DNA of 64,000 nt from Ectobius pallidus (lineage: Eukaryota; Arthropoda; Insecta; Blattodea; Ectobiidae): NCBI GenBank assembly GCA_964059195.1, contig CAXKWD010000006.1:6192530-6256529 (forward strand), read 5' to 3'. The translations under genes and the position numbers were made by a program. Positions 42,830-54,567 of this stretch are shown here, in pieces. The stretch's first letter is position 1. Each line of letters begins with the position of its first letter. The notes under the pieces were generated by a model. It searched no databases and was not told where the DNA came from. It saw only the letters and a program-made list of their open reading frames with translations.

Positions 42830-44102
42830 GTAAAAAGTACACTTTATTATCACTGATTTCAACAAAAGGCCTTTCCTCAGTAATATTTAATTAAGTTCTC
42901 ATTCTAACATTGTTACTTCCTTGATCGCAAACCACTACTTTTGGGATAAATCCTGTTTCCATTATCTTTTTCAACACATCCAACACTATATTTTTCAAAC
43001 AATTACCTGGCATACCATCTTTAGTTAGATAATAACGTAAGCCCTCTTACTATAATCACCATCACTTGGTTGGCATGTTCAGGTCTACATTGCCCTCCTA
43101 AATTAACAAACCCATCAAACTCATCAGCTCTAGCATCGTATGTAATATTGTCTTGAAGTGAGCATTCACACGGAAGTAGCGTAGCATGCGAATCGCACTA
43201 CGTGGATGCAGGCTGCACATCGAGTAGCATGGTTCACAGTTTTACATTCATACCGAAGTAGCGAATGCGATCTGCAGTTTAACGTACATGATATATTTTC
43301 ACTTGAAGAATTGAGAAACCCATTTAAAGTAATGTAATTTACCTAAAGAGGTTATAGTTTCAGCAATTTTAATCCAGGCTTTTTTCCTACTAGTTTGGCC
43401 TACGCATGTACAAATTATAGCTCTCTTTCCAGCAGTTTTCACGAAATCTTTGTCATAATCTACTTCTTAACAATTAGAAAACAGGTGAAAAGGCAACTGT
43501 ACGCATGCGTCATCCCGAGTAGCGTCCCATGAAGTAAGTCCAGATCTATAAGAAGAAATGAATGTCGCACTCTGCGAGCTGCACTATTGCCACGCTACTT
43601 TGGTGTGAAGACTTGAACTTGTTTATTTGGGATTTAAAATGAGTAAAGTGCAGCGTGCATTCAGGTAGCACGTCGCAAGTGGCATGCTACTTCGGTGTGA
43701 ATGCTCCCTAAGAGACATTTCATCAAATGCAACTGAAACCACATGATCCGCTGCATTTAATTTTTCAGCTTTTAGTTTCATAAATGATAGGATATTTTCA
43801 TTGATACCAACACAGATCCGCAAATTCTGTAGCCATCTGCGAAGTGAGCGAATGGTGGGAAGACAAAATAATCTCCGCAGCATCTTATAGGCTTTGGAAG
43901 AGCAATAGTAAATTGCAAGAGCAACAGTTTTGTCATCATCAGTGTATCGTCTTCCTTTTTTCTTACGACCAGAATTTGTCAGTTGACTTTTTAGAAAGGA
44001 TTGTGAATGACTGCTGGGTTCCCCCAAAAATGTTATTACATCAGATTTAGTGCCGGATTTTGTATGTTCTAAGTTGGAAATTTTATTTTTTAACTTTGAC
44101 AC
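42830..44102 (-). pseudogene. P-element-type transposase, N-terminal/middle part
   Basis: Minus frame: MSKLKNKISNLEH then GRKKKGRRYTDDDKTVALAI, YKMLRRLFCLPTIRSLRRWL and VVSVAFDEMSLR, all conserved in P/THAP9-type transposases (DNA-binding helix, then the first catalytic Asp of the RNase H fold). It is cut by a MITE at 43159-43707 and resumes as NITYDARADEFDGFVNLG...VVVCDQGSNN (second Asp block) to about 42835, with a frameshift near 43040. The GTP-binding middle is not found; a C-terminal piece lies at 35.3-35.8 kb. Confidence 0.78.
43159..43707. mobile_element. 549-bp MITE in the P-transposase gene
   Basis: GAGCATTCACACGGAAGTAGC (43160) is inverted at 43686-43706 (GCTACTTCGGTGTGAATGCTC). 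Subterminal copies of GAAGTAGCG...ATGCGA recur inside. The ends look PIF/Harbinger- or Merlin-like; the target duplication is ambiguous. Confidence 0.75.
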
Positions 44103-44669
44103 TAAAGCATTTTTTTTTTTACATTATACGCTGAACCCTACGCAACTTATAAAAGTTTAATTTTACTTTTGTCTTCAGGCTCACTAGCATCCCGAAGAAC
44201 AACAGCTGATTCCTGAACATGATCCAACGGAGTTTGTGTTTGCATGGGCTCCTTTTCAATTCTTTCTCTTTTGCGTGGACTTCTTCTTTTGACTTCGGTC
44301 ATGTTCCCATTTGGAAGCCTTTGGTTTTAAGCTACAGTACCAAGTTTTAAGCTAAAATCAAACAAACAAAGGAATATAAGCAAAACAAATACGGGGAATT
44401 AGCCACAAAATAGGTTAGGTGTAGGCCTATGTTTACTAACAATTCTAGGTTAGTTCACTGCAGTCGGCATTTTTTGATTTGCGTTTTACTTACCCTTGAC
44501 TGAATAGTCGTGGATTCCTGAAGTCACTATTTACAAAATGATCGGAACATATTTTATAGGTTCTGCAGAAATGTGCAGATGGCCCACATTTCTTATACAG
44601 TTCGTCCAAATCGCTCCGCTTTCAGTTTAGAACCCACTGATCACATCTGAAAAGACCAGTCATATTTCA
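44103..44669. other. Possible P-gene upstream exon and spacer
   Basis: Minus strand 44320-44150 reads RLPNGNMTEVKRRSPRKRER..EPMQTQTPLDHVQESAVVLRDA, open and charged. It may be an upstream exon of the P-type gene. Unconfirmed. Confidence 0.3.
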
Positions 44670-46412
44670 TATTATAATGTAAAATAATATTTATTTGACA
44701 CCATAAGTAATACAGAGTATACATTGGCTGAGTCAAGATTAGATGCTAAAACTAGGGTAAACATAACTTACTTACAGTGAAGTATGAGACTAAATACATC
44801 AGTGTTGTATGAAGCGTACAGTAATACTATAGTTTGACAGAGTATTTAGACATAAATACAGGCTGTAACAAAATAAAAGAAATGTGATGAAATACACAAA
44901 TTAATAAACAATACACAAATTAATAGACAATTAATAACATATCAACTCTCAGTAAAATTTAGACCTAGAAACTCATCTGCGCTAAGAGGCATATATTTCA
45001 TCAAAATATTTTTAACATTATTCTTAAAGGTTTTTCCTGTTAATTTTTTTACATTACCCGGAAGTTTATTGTATAAAGTAATACCTTTGTGGGAAATACT
45101 TTTCACGCTATTTGTAATTCTATGCGTGCTGAGGTGTATATGATGCGAAGATCTAGTAGCATGAGAGTGATATTCAGAGTTCCTTTTGAATAAGATTTGT
45201 TCATATCAACACTTGACCTTTTGTATTGATTTGTAAAATTTTGATTATTGGAATTACTTATAAAAAATCATTAGAGCTCTGGGGTGATCTCCGCACTCTG
45301 CTTGACCTTCTTATATCTTGCTCAGGAACAGTAGGAGGTCTGCTCATATCTTCTTCCCTATTGGTCTTGTTCAAAGAAGGACCCGGGGAGGGTTTGACCT
45401 CTTCAACATTACTAGAGTCTTTCCAATTTAAGATGATTGGCTGAGGCCTGATTTGTTTACTTTCATACAGTTTCCTCTGAATAATCATAGCGATTTCCTT
45501 GCCTATGGCAGACTTGCCTAACTGGTTTAGATGAAGACCATGCTGAGTGTAACACTGCCTATCCAGGTTATCATCAATCACATTTACGTGATCATACATG
45601 CATGTGATCTTCTTTAGTCTTCTGTTAAAAGCATTAACCTCTTTTTCCACATTTGCTTTTTCATCTAAGTCATACCTGTTTGGTGCAGCGATGACAATTA
45701 TATTGGTATGGTTGTTTACCGCTATGAAGTCCTTTACACATTTTAGGCCATGCACAGAATTATTTTGAGCAACGTCGTTAGTACCGCCCCACATAACCAC
45801 AACATCAGATTTTGACATTGATTTCACTTCGTGGCTACAGGATTGGGTGATGGTGTCCAGTTGTGCTCCCGGTTTAACAAACCTGCTAACTTCCGAGTTC
45901 ACTAAGATCGTGCGTAGTTCAGAAGCACATCCTCTTGAATGGCTGTCACTGATAACTAACACTTTATGCTTGGCTTTAGGCACAGTTTGTACCAAACTAG
46001 GCTTGTTTTTTGGTTTTGGTGTCCCATGTTGCTTAGCTGGACCATTTTCATACATTAGTGGAGAAAATCTATTGGACACATTTAGACCTGCAGCAGGATT
46101 AGGAGTATCGTGGTTAGTTTTCAAAGTGGATCTGTTCGGAACAACATTTCTGCGACAGACTACCATTGACCATGAGTCACTATATGATGGCGTGGGTCTA
46201 TTGGCAAGCGTCACTTCTCGTTTTCGTTCATCCTGCAAGATTCTTATAATTTCCCAAGCAGATTTTAGTTCTTCTGTCTTCCTATGTAGTTCATACTTCA
46301 ATTCTTCACACGAATTACACAAATTATAGCTGGTGGACGTGAAATTACTGTAATGTGTTGCTGACAATGAGCACCATACATCACGCCTGCCGCCATCTTT
46401 CCGCATATACAT
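44670..46412 (-). mobile_element. Internally deleted SGNH-type LINE (copy A)
   Basis: An intact ORF1 is followed directly by the last part of ORF2 (SHATRSSHHIHLSTHRITNS...GITLYNKLPGNVKKL) and a 3' end with AATAAA near 44690. The endonuclease and RT between them are absent. It could move only with enzyme supplied by a relative. Confidence 0.7.
45258..46412 (-). CDS. LINE ORF1 protein with coiled coil and SGNH/GDSL esterase fold
   Basis: 384 residues, uninterrupted. A coiled-coil region (EELKYELHRKTEELKSAWEI, residues about 37-65) precedes a basic, Pro-rich linker and an SGNH hydrolase-like domain: block I VLVISDSHSRG (about 150), block III MWGGTNDVAQNN (about 205), block V YTQHGLHLNQLGK (about 290). 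Esterase-type ORF1 proteins are known in CR1-like and related LINEs, where they bind element RNA; the enzymatic need is unclear. The domain keeps the catalytic Ser and His candidates. The C-tail is charged (RRSSRVRRSPQSS). An intact frame in an otherwise deleted LINE is notable. Confidence 0.82.
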   Translation of the reverse strand: MYMRKDGGRRDVWCSLSATHYSNFTSTSYNLCNSCEELKYELHRKTEELKSAWEIIRILQDERKREVTLANRPTPSYSDSWSMVVCRRNVVPNRSTLKTNHDTPNPAAGLNVSNRFSPLMYENGPAKQHGTPKPKNKPSLVQTVPKAKHKVLVISDSHSRGCASELRTILVNSEVSRFVKPGAQLDTITQSCSHEVKSMSKSDVVVMWGGTNDVAQNNSVHGLKCVKDFIAVNNHTNIIVIAAPNRYDLDEKANVEKEVNAFNRRLKKITCMYDHVNVIDDNLDRQCYTQHGLHLNQLGKSAIGKEIAMIIQRKLYESKQIRPQPIILNWKDSSNVEEVKPSPGPSLNKTNREEDMSRPPTVPEQDIRRSSRVRRSPQSSNDFL

Positions 46413-46578
46413 AAGTATAAATAATGTGCCTTCTATAGGTAAGCAATAAATATGCTTTAAGAATTACACAATTTATTAACAGACTCTGTAATGATAAACA
46501 AAAATACTCACCGGTTCTTATCACGTGGTAATGTGAAGAAGGAATGCGAGTTCTTCTGAATTTCATAATTATAGCACC

Positions 46579-48133
46579 CAGTGGCGTAGCGTACTATAAA
46601 TAATTAGGGAAGCTGATTGCATACATATGGAAAAGCAAAGACTAGATTAAAATCCTTTCCTTAATTTTTGAAGGTCAGCTCTATTCTACTGTTTCTCCCG
46701 ATAAATAATTCTATGACGTCATCTTCGAATGTGTGTCTGCTCCTCAATCCATTCAGCAGAGCCTTCTCTATGTTTAACAATGCGAGTGCCGCTAATCTTT
46801 TCTGAGTTTGAGAATTTCTCAGGTAATTTTTAATCTTTTTTAACGCAGAGAAAGACCTTCCACTTGTTGTACTTGTAGCTGGAATTGTTAAGATTAGACT
46901 GCACAGTTTGTATGTTTGAGGAAAAACTGCTCTTAAGTCGAGGGTCCGGATATATTCATGAAGATCATAAACAGTTTCCTTCGCCATATCAGATTCACAA
47001 TAAACAACAGAAAGTTCACTCCTCAGTACAGCAATGTCGAAATGCATTCCATAATTTTCTTGTAAGCATTCTAGTGTATATTCTGGAAACTGAGCTTGAA
47101 AATTCTGAAACTCGAGACTTAAAAATTTCAGCTGGGGACCTCTGCAAACCTGGTTGAAATATTCAGAGATACCACATCAATTACTTCGTAAAAAAAGTAT
47201 TTTGTATGAAGATTTCTTATCTTCACCAGGAATTGAATCTATGCGAATTCTTTTAGATTTTTGGGAGCAATCCTACTTCCATTTTTTCCCAGACAGAATC
47301 AATATTCTCACGAAGTTTCTGCAAATGACGTTTAAAGTGTTCAATCTTTCGCATACAGAAAGAAATATCATTTAGTTTTGTCTGAGGTACTTTGAATAGT
47401 GAATCAGAAAATGGAAATATTAAGGAAAATATTTCTAAAAAGAAATTGAAATCGAATCCCTTTATAGTCGTCAGCAGACCTTGGGCAGAAACAATGGTTT
47501 CTGAATCCTATTCACTCTTATTTTCAACAATGCCGTCAAACAGCTGTTCAATATGGGATCTGTTTTAATGAATCATTTCTACTAAACGACTATGTGTAGG
47601 AGCAAACGCAGGAAACATTTTGTATAGACGTTCATTTAGGGCAATAGACTTCGATCGAATGCAGACTAAATTTCTTTGTTAATATGTCTTCAATTACACA
47701 ATAACAAGAATCACTGCTGTCACCCATGATGATAAAGAGAACCGCCCACACCGCACCTTGCCACAACACCACATGCGGACCTACCCTAACGCATGCTGCG
47801 CTAATGCGGTGGAATACAACACTGCAACCGCTTCCAAATCTACCAATTTTAGTGGCGGGAAAACTACAAAGCTTGCATTTCCTTACAGCCCAGAAGACTG
47901 CTGTTCAAAAGCAGCTTCCTAACTTGGGCTGCCGCATCAAACTGTGCAATAAGACTGCTGCATCTCATGTTGTCTCATTTACGGAACACATGATCAGATG
48001 AAAAGAATGTACTTCATCTACGAATTCAATGTCTTGCATTTACAGACTATTACACGATAAACATTAATTTAATTTTTGCCTACAATCTTGGGGAAGCACT
48101 GCTTCCCTAGCTTCTTAAGTAGCTACGCCCCTG
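46579..48133 (-). mobile_element. hAT transposon with perfect 8-bp target duplication
   Basis: ATAGCACC flanks both ends (46571-46578 and 48134-48141). The ends are CAGTGGCGTAGCGTAC and the inverted GTAGCTACGCCCCTG. Length 1555 bp; a degraded transposase lies on the minus strand. Confidence 0.92.
46661..48000 (-). pseudogene. hAT transposase relic (ZMYM-type), dimerisation domain best kept
   Basis: 46661-47047 reads DLHEYIRTLDLRAVFPQTYK..LILTIPATSTTSGRSFSALKKIKNYLR and RLAALALLNIEKALL, the hAT C-terminal dimerisation domain (T-S-x-x-R-S-F-S-x-L-K). Further upstream on the minus strand, short blocks (FAPTHSRLVEMI, FKRHLQKLRENIDSVWEK) continue the transposase through several stops and shifts. 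Far shorter than a full hAT enzyme; inactive. Confidence 0.8.
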
Positions 48134-48209
48134 ATAGCACCCAAACACTGCACAGATTTTCCCTAACCCTGCCATAATTATAAAATGTTCATCAGTAATC
48201 TAAGCACTG

Positions 48210-49060
48210 GGTTATAATGGATAACACATTAGGAAACACGCAGTTTAATAAATTGCTATTTCATTTGGTTCGACACTTGTCTGCAACTGCATTCAGTAGT
48301 TGTCGCCAGGTTGGGTTGGTAGATGGTGCTCACGACACTGTCCCCCAATATATCACAAAGTGTCCTTTATTGTTCTCTATAGCATTTGGTGGTAACGCAT
48401 TGTGGTCAGTGAAAGAAAAACTATTACTTGACAAAAACTGTATGTTGGACAGAAATTGGTAAAGACATTATCCAGACAAGCTAACTCGCTTGTGGGTTCA
48501 GAGTTGATGTATTTCAAATTGAATTGTCTCAGAAGGTTGATCAGTTTATTGACACTACGCTTTTCCTTTGTAACATCAAAAGCTGAATTTATGTCGCCAC
48601 CAGTCACTAAGTCATAGTACAACCAACTAGTTCTATTCAAGTAGTTCAGGAGGCTTTCCAGTTGCTCTAAGAATACTATATAGCTACCAGCTGGAGACCT
48701 GTATAGTGATATCACAATTAACTTAAGACTTGCAACAGTGACCTCAAAATGAAAGTTGATATCTAACACATTAAAGGATAGATTTATTGATTTTCTAACG
48801 TAGGCTACACTGCAACACCTCCTTTAATGTGTAACTTTCTGCAGAAACTACTGGCTAGGTCAAAATCATCAAGACTATATAACGGTAGCTCCATTTCATT
48901 ACACATGTGTTCACTTATGCAGACAATTTTATAGTTATTAATAAGAGCAAAATAATTCAATATTGATGCTTTTCCTTTCAGGCCTTGTATGTTGAGGAAA
49001 CCTAACCTACAATTTGTATTTCTTGTTTTGCACAGAGCATGTTCAGTAGATACTCTTTTA
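48210..49060 (-). pseudogene. LINE ORF2 endonuclease domain fragment
   Basis: Minus reading: ICLSEHMCNEMELPLYSLDD, KLHIKGGVAVYVRKSINLSF, then LKLIVISLYRSPAGSYIVFLEQLESLLNYL, YYDLVTGGDINSAFDV and NSEPTSELACLDNVFTN. The blocks SLYRSP, GDIN and the (degraded) LSDH end belong to the APE-type LINE endonuclease. Several frameshifts; no RT follows. Confidence 0.72.
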
Positions 49061-49211
49061 TATTTTTTAATTGAGCTTACAGTGCTGTTGTTAGTTGTGT
49101 TAATTGTCCTAAAAAATTTGGGTTAAGATTGTGGCCCATGGGAATTGGCTTGGCAGTTGCTTGAGGGATTGACATGATGTTTACTAGTTCTACAATTTTA
49201 TTGGCTATGTA

Positions 49212-50088
49212 CAGTGAGTCCATTTTATGAGGAAACCTCGCATCACTGCCGCATTGCCGCGATAGCATCGCATTGCATCACAGTTGTACAAAGCATACAA
49301 GCGGTTAGTTGCTTCAGTGTGTTGTAGTGAGACGCTTGTCTATTGTTGTCGTGTGTTACATAAGACAATAATCGAAAATGTATATGGTTGAACAGCAAAT
49401 TTATTTGGTGGAATGTTACTTATTGGGAAATAACCATAGAAGGCGCATTCGGAGATTTTCTCGTAAATATCCTGACTGTACCATCCCTACAAAATCGTGT
49501 CTTTCGAAGTTGATGAAAAAGTGGCATACAACAGGTTCAGTTTGTGACATACCGAAGAAGCGTGAAAGACACGTTTTAACAGTAGAGAAACTTGAGGATA
49601 TTCGGGTGCGATTAGAAGTAAGTCCTAGAAAATCACTGAAACGTTTGGTGCAGGAAACTAACATATCCAAGGGATCAGCCCATAAAGCGACCAGAATGCT
49701 GAAATTTCAACCTTGTAAACAAAGGTTTGTCCAGGAACTTAAACCGGCTGATTTCACCACAAGAATAAGGTTCTGTAATTGGTTCCTTGAAAGTGTGCAT
49801 GATGGAAAGTTGGACCCACAGCTAGTGTTTATGTCTGAAGAGGCATGGTTCCATCTTTCGGGACATGTAAATTCCCAAAATGTGTGAATGTGGAGTACTG
49901 AGAACCCGTATATTGTACAGGAAGTGCCTTTGCATCCCATTAAAATAGGGGTTTGGTGTGCGGTAAGCGCGCGGCTTGATTTGCCGGTAGTAACGGAACA
50001 CGGTCCCTGCCGGTGCAAGCACAGCAGCGGGGAAAGTGTGAGCAGGGGCAACACTGTTAAAAATTTTCCGCATAAAATGGCCTCTCTG
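49212..50088 (+). mobile_element. Tc1/mariner-superfamily element, internally deleted
   Basis: The ends CAGTGAGTCCATTTTATGAG (49212) and the inverse of CGCATAAAATGGCCTCTCTG (to 50088) are inverted repeats of about 24 bp. TA lies on both sides (49210-49211, 50089-50090). 877 bp in total. Confidence 0.9.
49378..49980 (+). pseudogene. Tc/mariner-like transposase, truncated
   Basis: The frame starts MYMVEQQIYLVECYLLGNN, has an N-terminal HTH region (CLSKLMKKWHTTGSVCDIPK; SPRKSLKRLVQETNISKGSA), then VFMSEEAWFHLSGHVNSQN with the first catalytic acidic position (S-E-E versus the usual D-E). A stop at 49885-49887 and an internal deletion after KIGVWCAVSARL remove the later acidic residues. A GC-rich segment (about 49965-50050) unlike the rest precedes the right terminus. 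Non-functional. Confidence 0.75.
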
Positions 50089-50704
50089 TATATTTTGCCA
50101 ACCTTGTTTAGATGAAACCCATGCCTTGTGTAAAATCTTCTTCCCATTGAACTAAGATCTTCAAAACTCACATTGCTAAAAAGATTACAAATTTTTCAAA
50201 TCCTTTCATTTACCCTCTTAACCTCAAGATTCACTTTAGACCAAGAGGGTAAATCATAACGATGAGGGATACCAAAGATCAGTACATTTGTGTTTTTAAA
50301 CTCCACTAGTCTTCTCTTTTTAAAGAGAAATGAACCAGCTCAGTTGACTTATCTTGTGCGACATCATTGGTCCCTGCAATGATGACGGTAGCATCTTCAT
50401 TTCCCAGACTCGAACACATCTTGCTACTTTCTTCTGTCACTTCGTTAAATTTCGCCCCTGGTTTGACTATGTTCAGAGTGTCATTATTAGTTTGTTGCCT
50501 AATTTCTTTCGCAATGTTTCTTCCCTGACTGTCTGAGAAACATCTGACTTTGATAGATTTAGAGTAGGCTTTAAATGTATGTTTTATACCAGCCACTGAT
50601 GGCAGATCCAACTTACTTGGCTTAGGTGTAAATTTAGATGTTGCTGCAACTTGCTCCTCATCTATTTTATGTATCGATGACTTTTGCATTGAAGTTTTCT
50701 ATAC

Positions 50705-52445
50705 TTAAAACAAGTGTTTTCTCAATGGAAAGCATGGCAAGTTCATAGAATTGTGCAAGAATCTCTTTATGTTTTTATGTCTTTATTTATCGGAACTGTA
50801 ACAAAATCCTGAGTAATATAGCAGTCTTGTGAAAAACTTCCAGTAGATTGTTGCCATATATTATTTGAAGTAATGGTATGGCTCCTTTTACTTGACAATA
50901 CTCTAGTCGCTCATACAGTAGAGAGAGCTCGGTCCTAAGTTTGTTCTTGACTAACATGGGCTAACTCCAAACAGCCAAATTGTCCGAATGCAAAAGCTTT
51001 GAAACATCTAGATGCGCACTATATTCAAAGCGGTATTTTCAGTGAATTGATTTGGTCACATTCTTCTTTGGCATCAGCTGCTCTGTTAGTCTCTTTCCAT
51101 TGTCGCTTGTTTTCAAGTGTGCTTCCTTCCGATTCTGCGCTACCTGTAATGTCATGATTGCGAACACTGTCTATCGCTTGAACAATCTGATCTACTGCTT
51201 GGTGCAATTTAACACTGTTTTTTTCCCATCTGTAACTGATTATACAGAATCTCAACATGAGGCATCAGTCTATGAAAAGATTCTAACCAGAATAGAAATT
51301 TGCAGTCTTGCAAGCAATGCCTAAGTCCTCGAGCTTCATGTATGGTATTGTATGAAAACGAATCCTCAAGTTCATGAAAACATTCAATGAGAACAGCTTT
51401 ATTCTCGTAAACAAAAGTCACTGTTTGAGAGTTGAAGTTCCACCTGGTCTTAGAAGGTGAAGGAATGGATCGGGCACTGACTTTTTCCAACACAGACATG
51501 CGCTGGGATGACCGAGGGAAAAAAGTGGAAAAACCTAACAGGCTTGAGAAAAATACCCTTGTCGAACGATTTTGGATGCTGCTCTCTCCATTACCAGATT
51601 CAGCTGGTATGCATAGCAGCGTACGTAATGTGCAAGTGGAACCTCTCAGAACTGCAGCTCAAACAACTTTATTAGGTGTCGAACTGAAGGATTTTCTAAG
51701 TTCTGCCAGTATTCAATCTGAAATCTGGGCAGAATTCTGTCCTAAGGGTTCAAAAACCCCACAAATCTTTTGTGGACATCACCCTCAATTTCATATCTTT
51801 AGACAAAAACCATCTGCAGATGCTTGGATTCATCTGCTATCACAACAACAAAACTAGTTTCTATCAATTCTTTTGCTATTTTTTCAGGGCACACTTCCAG
51901 CCTACATTCAACAGTTCATTCTGTATTACTTTTGATGTTCATTTGCACACAGTACTGTTTTCAGTACGGTCTCTCACAGCGTTGTCAATACTCGCAACTA
52001 AATTAATTGATCCTTGAAACACTCCAGGATTTCTGGAGCTAAGAGATTCATCATGGCCTTGTAAGGATAGCTCGAATGCACCACAAACTTATAATACAGT
52101 CTTATTTTGGATAGAAGGTATCTATTTTTTTCAACTTCTACTCTTTCGTCGTTCAAGTGATTCTTTGTATGCTAAGCTCAGCTGTACTCCGATATTAACT
52201 GTACCAAGCACCATCAGATCAAGAACATTGCTCATGCGTGTCTTAGTTGATGAATGTTTTTTCGCATATTCATTTAAATGACCTAGGTCTTTTATGCCAT
52301 CTCTTGACCAAGAGTCGCTGCCACCAAACAAAAGGCAAGGGAAACAAAAGAGAGAATTTCTAATTTCATATCCACACATCCATGAATACTTTTTATAAAT
52401 ATTGTTGTTGAAACGCCTTTCTTCCCTTGGCTGCTTGAATAATCG
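50705..52445 (-). pseudogene. hAT transposase relic (ZMYM1-like)
   Basis: Minus blocks in order: FKQPREERRFN, YSWMCGYEIRNSLFCFPCLL (TTF-type zinc finger), LGHLNEYAKKHSSTKTRMSN, GHDESLSSRNPGVFQG, PSKTRWNFNSQTVTFVYENK, LRTELSLLYERLEYCQVKGA and LAMLSIEK at the C-terminus. These match ZMYM1/hAT-type transposases along their length, with many frameshifts and a shortened end. It abuts the LINE ORF1 start at about 50.7 kb; its own termini were not found. Confidence 0.72.
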
Positions 52446-53442
52446 TTATTTCAGGTGTTGCTGTTCCTAAACTTAATTTGAATTTTTATAGTAAACAATA
52501 TCCACCTTATACCACAAAGTATATTAATTGCAAACATTTTTTGATACAAAGGTAACTACTGTCATAAATATAAAAAAGAGAAAAAACATCCAAATGTAAA
52601 TTACCTTGTATTACAAGATGTATCAAACACACATATATAGAGGAATAGATCGGCAGCGTAAGGGGAGGGACGGAAGTCAACGCGTTTGCTGCATTGCCAT
52701 ATTGGGATCACCAACAATCTGACAAAAGGAAAGGAAGCGGGCGCAGGCATCAACAAGAAATGCTTTTTAAAGCTGTTTTAATTGGAATTTCACAATCCAG
52801 TAAATAAATTAATAAATACAGTTTTATTTTCATTCGGCCATTACAGCAGTAGACGCCACACTTTTGTACGAGTACTAACTTATAATAAAATTGGGTAAAC
52901 TGATGTAAGAAAAGGGCCAAAGTGCATGTAGTACCTAATTTACAGAAGATGCTTCTATAGGATTAAGCAATAGTAATTTGCCAAATTTATAAGTGAATGT
53001 TAATTTTACCTCCAATATAGTGGTATAGTATTTCAATGACAGTAAGCTATCTGCAAATCCCTCCAAAAGTGAGTTAATAATTTTTATTTTAAATTTACAG
53101 GGCCAAATTTTGAAACTGAGCTTAATATCAGGGAGAGCTCGATAGATAAAAGTGTGTAAAAAATGTAAATATTTTGGGATTAATTGTCTATGATAAACTA
53201 ACTTGGAATAGTCATACTGACACTTGAAAATAAGTTAAGGTAGTTTTCTACTCTTTTTTCCAAGAATTTTTTTCGTTTTGTTTTGTTACATTTCATTCCT
53301 CTAGTTTTAAAATGTGCATTATATATTCACATGTTCACACTTTTGTGTCTGGAAGATTTCCAAAGAACATTGTGCACTGGTAAAATTTCAGTATAACAAA
53401 TTAATTTCTGATTTCCCCTATCTTTCGTTAATTTCTTACAAG

Positions 53443-53748
53443 TTACAGATGTTTAAATATAGCTAATCTATTGCACCTTGACCTATGATCCGTAGAACAT
53501 CTGTATTGTTCACGAACACTGTAATCTATGCGAATTTTCAAGTAGCTTCTGGATGTACCCTTAATAAGGTCATTTACATGTGTATTAAATGGATCCAGAT
53601 CCAACACATGGTCTTTCAGTGAACAAAAAATTCCAAGTTCCACTGCTTGATTTGCTAAAAGCATGGAAATATTTGTTTGAATCACAGTGTTCAAATTTGA
53701 TGACATATTTTCTCTGTACAACCTTTCAGTCAACTTACAAATTTTCAC
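53443..53748 (-). pseudogene. Probable C-terminal transposase fragment of the P-type element
   Basis: Minus frame: TIQTNISMLLANQAVELGIF..VLDLDPFNTHVNDLIKGTSRSYLKIRIDY. I do not recognise firm motifs; its place near the 3' end of a P-type element and the IKGTSRSYLKIRI helix suggest the transposase tail. Confidence 0.4.
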
Positions 53749-54129
53749 AACATCTGGTGATGGATAGATAAGTCATCCCTTATCCTTAAATTTAACAAAG
53801 TTCCACAGTTTGTTGGACACTAAGATATTTTTACATGGTTCACAATGGAGAACTCTCAGGACACTTTTAACCACATACCGAGCAACTTCTCAATTACATT
53901 TTCTGCATACAATGACAGAGAAGAGATCGTTATCAATTATTATGGATGCAATTGGTGCTTCATCTGTTTCGATGAACTGACAGTAGATGTGCTACTTAAA
54001 TTCACTACATTTACTTCACATTGACTTACACAATTGCCAGATCTTCTTTCTTTTATTTCATTTCTAATTATCAATCTTTTGAAGGCAGATTTAAAGTAAC
54101 GGAAGGTAGGATTGTTATTCCAACATTTT

Positions 54130-54300
54130 ACAACATAAGCAACTATAGAAACAATTTAAAGAAAGATAAAAAAAATCTGAACAGTTTGCTAGTGGTGTTT
54201 TACTTACTTATGTAAAGAAACATTTTGTATCTGTGTTCTTTCTCTTGTAGTGTACTTGAAATTACACCCCTAAACAGCACAGTGGTTTACCATTTTACCA
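54130..54300 (-). pseudogene. THAP-like exon, copy 1
   Basis: Minus: ATG then VNHCAV, a stop, GCNFKYTTRERTQ..NVSLHK, then GTAAGT. M-x-x-x-C-x-x-x-x-C with the early basic stretch matches the start of a THAP zinc finger. Broken by one stop. Confidence 0.55.
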
Positions 54301-54567
54301 GAAAACACAAGTTTCCATAATCAGTAGCTGGTACATAAGCTGACAGAATACAGCTGATTCATTTGGAAACCTGGAAATTAAATTGAGAATAACTTAATTA
54401 AATTGCGTTTGTCTCTAAAATTTTCTCTTAGGTTAGTTTAAAAATGACTACCGGTATCTACTGTAGGCCTATTTAATATTGCCATTGTTTAGTCCAGAAT
54501 AAAATTGTGCCAACCATGACAGTTTCAGAATTAATCATAGAATAAAGTTATATAGAATAATTTTACA

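Larger units (their letters stand above)
49077..50690 (-). pseudogene. LINE ORF1 (SGNH esterase type), interrupted
   Basis: It begins MQKSSIHKIDEEQVAATSKF. SGNH blocks: VRCFSDSQGRNIAKEI, VIIAGTNDVAQDK, and, after a frameshift between 50306 and 50171, FYTRHGFHLNKVGK. A Tc/mariner-like insertion cuts the frame at GKI|Y; removing it and one TA restores continuity into IANKIVELVNIMS. Relative to copy A, the domain order is the same and sequence similarity is moderate. Confidence 0.78.
48142..50700 (-). mobile_element. SGNH-type LINE (copy B), 3'-truncated
   Basis: ORF1 (esterase type) then the ORF2 endonuclease on the minus strand; RT is missing beyond about 48.2 kb. It is interrupted by a Tc/mariner-like element at 49212-50088. 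Confidence 0.72.
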
